Assembly (NCBI GenBank): GCA_002591725.1
Contig: NJAL01000004.1
Location: 186,046 to 250,045, forward strand
Length of the DNA: 64,000 bases
Source: Candidatus Didemnitutus mandela
Lineage (GTDB): Bacteria; Verrucomicrobiota; Verrucomicrobiia; Opitutales; Opitutaceae
Reading direction: 5' to 3'
Part shown: piece by piece, positions 58,128 to 64,000 of the stretch
Position numbering within the stretch: position 1 is the first letter of the stretch
Layout: each line of letters starts with the position of its first letter
The notes under the pieces: generated by a model
What the model was told of the DNA's origin: nothing
The model's database searches: none
What the model saw: the letters and a program-made list of their open reading frames with translations, nothing else
Program-made: the position numbers and the translations under genes

Positions 58128-61100
58128 GATAGAGGAGGTGACGGCCAGGAGCGGGTCTTTATTGCGACGTGCTAATCGAGCACCGAGAAGAGCGTGCCCG
58201 TCTTTCCCCTGGCTGGACGAAGCAATGGCGGCTGATTGCATTTTTTTCTGAAAGGCAAGAGGATTTTTGGGTGGCTTGGACTCTCGGCGAAGATCTATCC
58301 GTCTTAGAAGTTTACATTAAGGTGACGCGGAAAGAAGCTATCGGTTTTTGCGGCCGTATGAGATCTGGTAGCTGCTGCAGCGTCGTCAGCTCTGCTTTAC
58401 GGATATACACTTCCGGGTTCTGTGCCGATGTCAGCTCGAATATTGAAACGGTCGCGAGCGAATCGACGGGGTTCAGAAATGGCGCTCTTGCACGATGATC
58501 GAATCTCCTCCATCGGGCTTGGCTGCGGCGAGCGCAACGAATTTCTGGCGCTCGAAGAGCAAACAGGTGCTACCAAGCTCAAGTTGCTGGACCAATTCGC
58601 CCCAAAGCTGCACAAGCTGGGTTCTAGCTTTATCGAAGGCTACAATTTTTTTAAATCTATTTTTTCCGATTACCTCTGGCAGCGTTGCAAGCGCTACAAA
58701 CCCTTCTGCGCAGTGGCCTCGCTTTGGACTGGCTGCCGAGCTTCGCTTGAGGCTGGGTGTAGTTTCCGTTCTGCGATCTTTCGATTGCTGGGCGGCGATT
58801 GACACGTAGACAAATGTCTGCCTGCTCACTTCTGCGATATTGCGAGTCGCGAAATATGAACTTTGCGTGGCCTCAAGGAGGCTGCGATTTATTTCGGCGT
58901 AAGGCCGGAGTTGCACGAAGGCTGACCTGCACTAATGGTGCCGCAATCTAACACGAGTTTCGCCGCGGTCGGGAAAAGTTTTTCGTTTGTCTTCGCCGGC
59001 GTGCTTTTGTCGATTTATTAGTAGGCTCGGGTTTTCGCCATTTTGAGGAAGAAGCTCTGCTATGTGGAACAGCGAAAAAGGTCGTTTTGTTAGCATACAC
59101 ACTATGCACCCTGGTTTGCGCTTGGTTGTCACGCTTGCCTGTGGGGACTTTTGCTAGCTCCCATGGGAGTTTACTGGTTGGCGGTTTTTACGAATACGGT
59201 CTCTGGAACGACTATTCGCATCTGCGCGAGTTGTACGGAAGAGCTGGGGAAAACTGGTTTGGTTTACGACGTCGTAAAGGCTTGCTGCTTTATGACGTGT
59301 TACTTGAGTTGTCGTTTAGTCTACTCGGTCGTGTGCAATAGCTACAATAGCTGCGACTGCTTCCAGCCGGTCTGCTGGGATGCTGTTCTTGTGTGCTGTA
59401 GTGCCAGCTTGGTCGGCTTGGCTGGACGGCGCGAGAGGTAACGATGGCCTCGTTTGCTTCGCTTTTTCGCAGCCGGCGCAAGCTTCTGCGGCATGGGCGA
59501 TCGGATTCACGTGTGTCTCATTGTGCTGATTCTTGCGGCCGTGGGTTTTGTGGTCGTGGAACATAAAGTGTAAACTGAAGGGGGTCAGCGGCGCAGTGTC
59601 GGCTGTGTTGGCCGAATTTTTCATCTATTTTTTTGGTGATGATCTATCCATTGGATATCTTGTCTGTCGTTGTGCTAATCGGCTGCCGTGCTGCTACTGC
59701 GTTGGGACAAAAGTAGTCACGATGTGCCCAGTGTAACTGGCATTTGTTTGGATACGCTCTTAGTCTGATTGACGTTTGAGTATGGAGTGATGAAGCTGTT
59801 TTACGGTACCGATCTTTTAAAATTTTGTTGCAGATGGGCTTCGAACCCAACTGGTTCGACAAAATGACTTGTTTTTCCAGCAGCTGCTGGCGATTTTTTC
59901 ATTACGAGACATACAGCATGATAGCCGGCTGGTTTTTAGCGGCAGTACTTTTAGGAATAAAACCTTCGTCGTGCTTTGCCTGCTGACAGTGAGCAGCTGG
60001 GTCGCTTGTGTTGACATTAGTTGCCCACAGTGTTATTTTCTCAGCTCCGCTGAGTTGTTTTATAGCATATCGTATGTTGTGGGGGCCTCCGCCTCCGTAT
60101 GGATACTTCTTTTTTGGTTGCTTTCTTGTGGACGGTAGCGCTGGTTCGCGCAAGCCCGGTGGACAGAGTTTGTGCTTTCGATAAAATGAATGTCGACCTC
60201 GGGAACACTGGGCAGATGCAGCAGGCGGATAATCGCGAAAGTTTCTCTGCATCGTGCGTCTGCTGGCGATGGTAACTTCCTGCAATCACGTGGTGCTCAA
60301 ACTATCAATGATCGCCCCCCTCACTTCAGGCTTTTGCACGACTGCGGTTGATGGTTGGGCTAACGTTGACGACGATGGTGATGCGATGCACGTGCAGCGT
60401 ACATCCGGAGCCATACTTACTTCGCCAACCTTGGCGACATATCTCCGGTGATTGAAATGGAGGGCGATGCCCTGCCCGGAGTCGTCCGTCAGCTTTTTGC
60501 CCCAGCCGGTTTTTTCAGAAGCGAGCTTTAAAACAGCTTTTATTCAGCCGCCATCGTAGCGGCAACTCACGCGGATGGCCTCCTACTTTACAATTTTTTC
60601 CGAGCAGCTGGAAACGGAAATCTAGTAGGCCTTTTGGGGCTGTGGCTGTGTGGGCGAGCTCGCCGAAAAGCTTTGCATTGTAAATGCAATCGGACCACTA
60701 GTGAGGGTATGTAGCAGTATAGTGGCGACGGCTGGTTCCTCGAGGACGAAAATGGGCGAAGTGCACAGGACAGGAAAGTCGCTCGCGCTCATTCAAACGC
60801 TCGAACTAGGTTCGCTGGTTGCTGTAGAGACCGATAGCGACGAAGCGATCTTACTAGGCCTAAGGTTTGACTTTTCGTATCCACGCTGTCTTTAAAATAA
60901 TGTCGGCCTGCCGACCAGTAAAAATCGTACTAGGTGTTGTCCTTATGTCTTTACATCAGTTTTTATATTAGTTTTACGTATAGAATGGCACGGGGCGATG
61001 GCTGCGGCTTTGCAATGGCATAGCCATTGCAGACCCCTCCGGTCGACTTGGCAACCGATGTTGGTGAAGATTACTTCTACTTTCTCTTTCGAAACTTTGG

Positions 61101-63068
61101 GCAAACTGCTCTCGATATCTCGTGCACAGCTGCGCGCTTGCGAGGACACGAGTAGCTTCATGTCGCTGTCGTGGAATGGATAAAGATAGGGGGAGTAGAG
61201 GTCGGTTCGACCTTTGGTGACGGCGGAAGAAAGGTCCACATCGATGTCGCCATCGTGGTGAGATCTCTTTGCGGGACGGGCGGCCAGTTCCTTGGCTTGG
61301 GAAGCGAAGCTCTCCGACGGCTGCTCGTCGTGGCTAGTGCGGCTCCACTGCACATTAAATTATTTTTTCGGTAAAAGACAGCCCGGACGAAGTCGGGACG
61401 ATGGCGATTCTTGGCAACAATCCGATAATAACCATTTGTGCTTCTGTCGGACAACAAAGGCGTCAAGCACAGCCGATAAGTTTTTGATTTCTTCGAAATT
61501 GGTGCTGACGGCCGTGCTGCCGAAGAAGGACATTTTTAGTAAACAGTGTAGCGCAGGCTGGCGCGACCTTCTGGCCTACTCCAATAAACCGTTCCCCGGT
61601 GACGATGGCTATGGGGTGGGGTTATCCATGCCGTCGATGCCAGAACCGAGCAGAGCAGCGCGAAGTCTTTCTAGCTTTTTAGAGTAACGGGTTCCTCTTC
61701 GAGGGTCGGGAGGGGTTCGCGGCCTTTGGTGGCGAATTCGCTACGTGTCAGCTTGCGCTCTGTCGGCTGGTAAGTAACGCAGCCGGCCTGGGTGAGGCAT
61801 TCTGTCGGTAGCTACGCTCCACGTCTGCGCTGCGGCTTGGACGAGCAACGTGGGATTTAATGGGCCCGACGCAGTAGGAGGGCAGCATAATTTGTCGGAA
61901 TGGTAGTGCTGCTGCTGGCAAATTGGCCGCTATAGGCCGAATCGGACTGCACTTATCCGAGTTTGGCTTGGGCAAAATTGACATCGAATTCCTCGGCAAC
62001 GATCATTGACAGCAATGTCTTGATGCCCTAGCTGATTTCTGGGTTTTGGGGCATCACCCTGAGTACCGTTTCGCCGTGACGCGCAGAAGGCATTGGGCCC
62101 TGAAAAAGCAGGGAATATTGTCAAAAGGCCTTGCCCGGTGGGGCCAAGACATCAGGTGCATGGAACGCGGTACTGAGCAGAAAACTGCAGCGGGAAACAC
62201 AGTGCGGCAATTGGCGGGCTCATGCAGCGGTTCTTTTCTTGGCGACGTCCTTGATGGCAGTTCGGGTACGCAAATAGGCGCTAAAACGGCAGGGATCGCT
62301 GTCCATAGCGTCGTTAATGTCGCTGTCGGTTGGATGCGGGTTTGATTTTAGCAGAGCAACAGCTGGTCATGTATGACAGTAGTCGCACTTTGACACGTCG
62401 TGATCACACCAAGTCGTTTTGCAGCGGATGTGTACCGGATGCATCGAGGTCCTCAATAGTTGTCACTTTGTGGTCGCCGATAACTTGGCAGGCTCGAATA
62501 GCGGTGTCATCAAGATACGCAGTCCAAGCGTCAAAAAGACTGACACTGATACCGCCAGCCTTATTTGGTGCCGACGAGACCAAGGTGGTCGTGTAGCACC
62601 CACGGCAGGGGGGGGTGTGCGCGGACACGCTGAGCATACGCGTATGCGGCTTCATGCTTACTTTGAAAGCAAAGGTTGGCATAATAGGGGTAAGTTTCCC
62701 CGGAATTCAAACGATTCCAGCGTAGGTGAAATTCTAGCGCCATTCTAGCGCTCGATTTTTCAAAAAAACCAAGCTTACTGGTCAGCTTTGCTGTGCTGCA
62801 CCACCCAGAGAATGACTGCAGCATCGTCGTTTTCGTTGCGTCAGACCAAGTCTCTAAGCTAAGAATTTCTTCGGGATTGATGTCGTGCGTCTTGAAAAGC
62901 TTCCGATTGCTGCTGAAGCTACATATCGGAGATGCAGGGAGCTGCGATGCTGTTGGTGGCGTGGAATTGTGGAATTAACTTTCCTCTTCGGTAAAAAACG
63001 TTCGCTGCAGCGTTGGCTGAACGTATAGGCTTTCACCGCTACCGCGAAATTGGTCGACGAAACTTTGT
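58128..63068. other. 4.9 kb of debris, the longest gene-free stretch
   Basis: No intact or recognisable dead gene was found. Broken islands occur throughout, for example minus 60960-61200 and plus 60650-60890 (contains GKSLALIQTLELGSLVAVET). An inverted repeat with a T-arm-like centre sits at 59822-59865, and a nearly perfect 11-bp duplication at 62731-62752. It is probably several fully decayed genes. Confidence 0.5.
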
Positions 63069-64000
63069 TCATGAGCGGCCACAAAAGCCGCTTTGACGCG
63101 AAACGCAACTGGCCGCGATGGATTTTCCCGGCAGCTTCTGGGGTTGAGACACGAAGAAGTCGATTAGCCGTTTCATCCGGTCGACCTTGCCGACGACGAC
63201 TGACACCTGATGACCCAGTTTGAAACAGCGTTTGGTTTTCCGGCCGACGAAAGCGGTGCCAGAACTGTTGAGGTCGTAAAAGTCATCCTGAATTGACAAG
63301 AGCGGAACGAGACCAAAGGCGCTCGCTTCTGCGACTTCGACAAAAAAGCCGTTTGTGCGCACATCGGTGATTATGGCGTTGAAGTGGCGTTTCTTTTTCT
63401 TCTGCGCCTCGCGCTCGAAGTATTCCATCAGCTTTACCTTTGCCGAATCGCGTTCGGCATCCGTGCTGTTGGTTTCGGTGAGGCTGAGGTGTTCAGCGAG
63501 CGAGTCGGTGCGGGCCGCATTATTGCTACTAGAATGCGGGCTGGCCGGATAGTTGAGAAATTTGACGAAATAGTGTTCAAGCGCGCAGTGCACCATCAGA
63601 TCGGCATAGCGGCGGATCGGCGAGGTGAAGTGTGTGTAGTCCTTTTTCGCTAGGCCGTAGTGCCCGTCTGGCGTTACGCGGTAGGCGGCTTTGCGGAGGC
63701 TGCGGAGCAATTGTGTGCGCAGCAAATAGCCCTGCGGGTGGTCCTTGAGAAACGCGAGAAGTTTCACTATATCCCTGCGCTGGATGAGGTCGCCAACCTT
63801 GACGCCCAAGGTGCCGAGGAACTGGCGGTATTCGATCAGTTTTCCCTCATCGGGTTTGTCGTGGACACGGTAAAGAGAGGGAAGATTTTGCTTCCGGGTG
63901 AGGCGTGCGACGGCTTCGTTCGCTAGGAGCATGAACTCCTCGATGAGTTGATGGCTTTCGTCGCTTTCGATTTTTTCGATCCGGTCGGCGTAGCCTTTTT
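63069..64000 (-). CDS. rnr: Ribonuclease R, C-terminal part (cut by window edge)
   Basis: RNase R is a processive 3'-5' exoribonuclease acting in RNA turnover and rRNA quality control. The visible 310 residues contain the end of the RNB catalytic domain: IEEFMLLANEAVARL, LYRVHDKPDEGKL, FTSPIRRYADLMVHCALEHY (the SPIRRYxDL motif). An S1 RNA-binding domain follows (HFNAIITDVRTNGFFVEVAE, FGLVPLLSIQDDFYDL, LGHQVSVVVGKVDRMKRLID). A Ser/Asn-rich insert sits between the two (about 63480-63560). The frame stays open to position 64000, so the N-terminal half, with the metal-binding aspartates, lies outside. Confidence 0.93.
   Translation of the reverse strand, partial: KGYADRIEKIESDESHQLIEEFMLLANEAVARLTRKQNLPSLYRVHDKPDEGKLIEYRQFLGTLGVKVGDLIQRRDIVKLLAFLKDHPQGYLLRTQLLRSLRKAAYRVTPDGHYGLAKKDYTHFTSPIRRYADLMVHCALEHYFVKFLNYPASPHSSSNNAARTDSLAEHLSLTETNSTDAERDSAKVKLMEYFEREAQKKKKRHFNAIITDVRTNGFFVEVAEASAFGLVPLLSIQDDFYDLNSSGTAFVGRKTKRCFKLGHQVSVVVGKVDRMKRLIDFFVSQPQKLPGKSIAASCVSRQSGFCGRS

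Noticed and set aside
59822-59865. tRNA or tmRNA 3' end suggested by a T-arm-like gggcttcgaaccc within an attttgt/acaaaat inverted repeat
   Set aside because: No CCA, no anticodon arm and no acceptor partner could be found; at most a decayed RNA gene.
1-64000. Mobile elements, phage genes or CRISPR arrays
   Set aside because: No transposase or integrase motif, terminal inverted repeat pair or regularly spaced direct repeat was found; the short duplications are slippage-like.

Overview
This window looks like a chromosome piece from a Gram-negative bacterium of the Verrucomicrobiota, probably Opitutae-like, whose genome is eroding. Gram-negative envelope genes are present (lpxI, uppP, a BamD-like lipoprotein gene, an lptE remnant, an opgH remnant). 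Gene content and neighbourhoods (an rpmF-plsX-fabH block, the metK-ahcY pair, a four-Cys-poor uracil-DNA glycosylase subgroup, a widely conserved ~486-residue family seen here as a pseudogene) fit that phylum. The assignment is inferred from sequence recollection and no tree was built. By my sum of the calls below, intact coding sequence covers only about half of the 64 kb. The rest is mostly decayed DNA in which several former genes can still be read across frameshifts and stops. I saw no transposase, integrase, phage gene or CRISPR array. Together this suggests a host-restricted symbiont in mid-reduction, such as the ascidian-associated Opitutaceae symbionts; that lifestyle is inference.

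Layout. 1-7.7 kb: dapF with both catalytic Cys replaced by Ser, downstream of a full-length dead gene; the rest is debris with a redoxin remnant. 7.7-9.2 kb: a bifunctional-nuclease-type gene with a poly-Glu tail made by a hexanucleotide repeat, and lpxI. 9.2-13.7 kb: debris. 13.7-20.5 kb: leuS, divergent from a Deg/HtrA protease with a degenerate PDZ partner, a frameshifted ribE and a uracil-DNA glycosylase. 20.5-23.2 kb: debris with an opgH tail. 23.2-25.9 kb: metK-ahcY, the S-adenosylmethionine cycle pair. 25.9-31 kb: debris with dead amidohydrolase, HupE-like and hpt genes, and an intact tRNA-Ser(GCU). 31-33.8 kb: ATPase and binding protein of a metal/anion ABC importer; its likely two-domain permease lies at 44.8-46.4 kb on the other strand. 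34.3-40 kb: minus-strand envelope block uppP, rpmF, plsX, fabH, bamD-like, lptE (frameshifted), rpe. 40-42.4 kb: dead trpD one base before glmM. 42.4-44.7 kb: debris. 46.7-48.1 kb: mntH-type NRAMP transporter followed by a dead universal-stress-protein region. 49-52.5 kb: a tightly overlapping operon of amidohydrolase, NMT1/ThiY-type ABC importer and a truncated last gene. 53-57.5 kb: N-acetylglutamate synthase, a small anchored protein, a proline-tRNA ligase fused to the ClpS adaptor, and a DUF2017-like gene. 57.6 kb: a candidate SRP-type small RNA. 58.1-63 kb: debris. 63.1-64 kb: the C-terminal part of RNase R, cut by the window edge.

How it works together. What survives is translation (leuS, proS, rpmF, tRNA-Ser), methyl-group cycling, peptidoglycan/lipid A/phospholipid precursor supply (dapF, glmM, uppP, lpxI, plsX, fabH), envelope quality control (Deg pair, BamD-like) and metal/cofactor import. 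What has been lost or is going includes tryptophan synthesis (trpD), hypoxanthine salvage (hpt), osmoregulated periplasmic glucans (opgH), stress and redox functions, and perhaps riboflavin synthase and LptE, whose frames are broken in this assembly.
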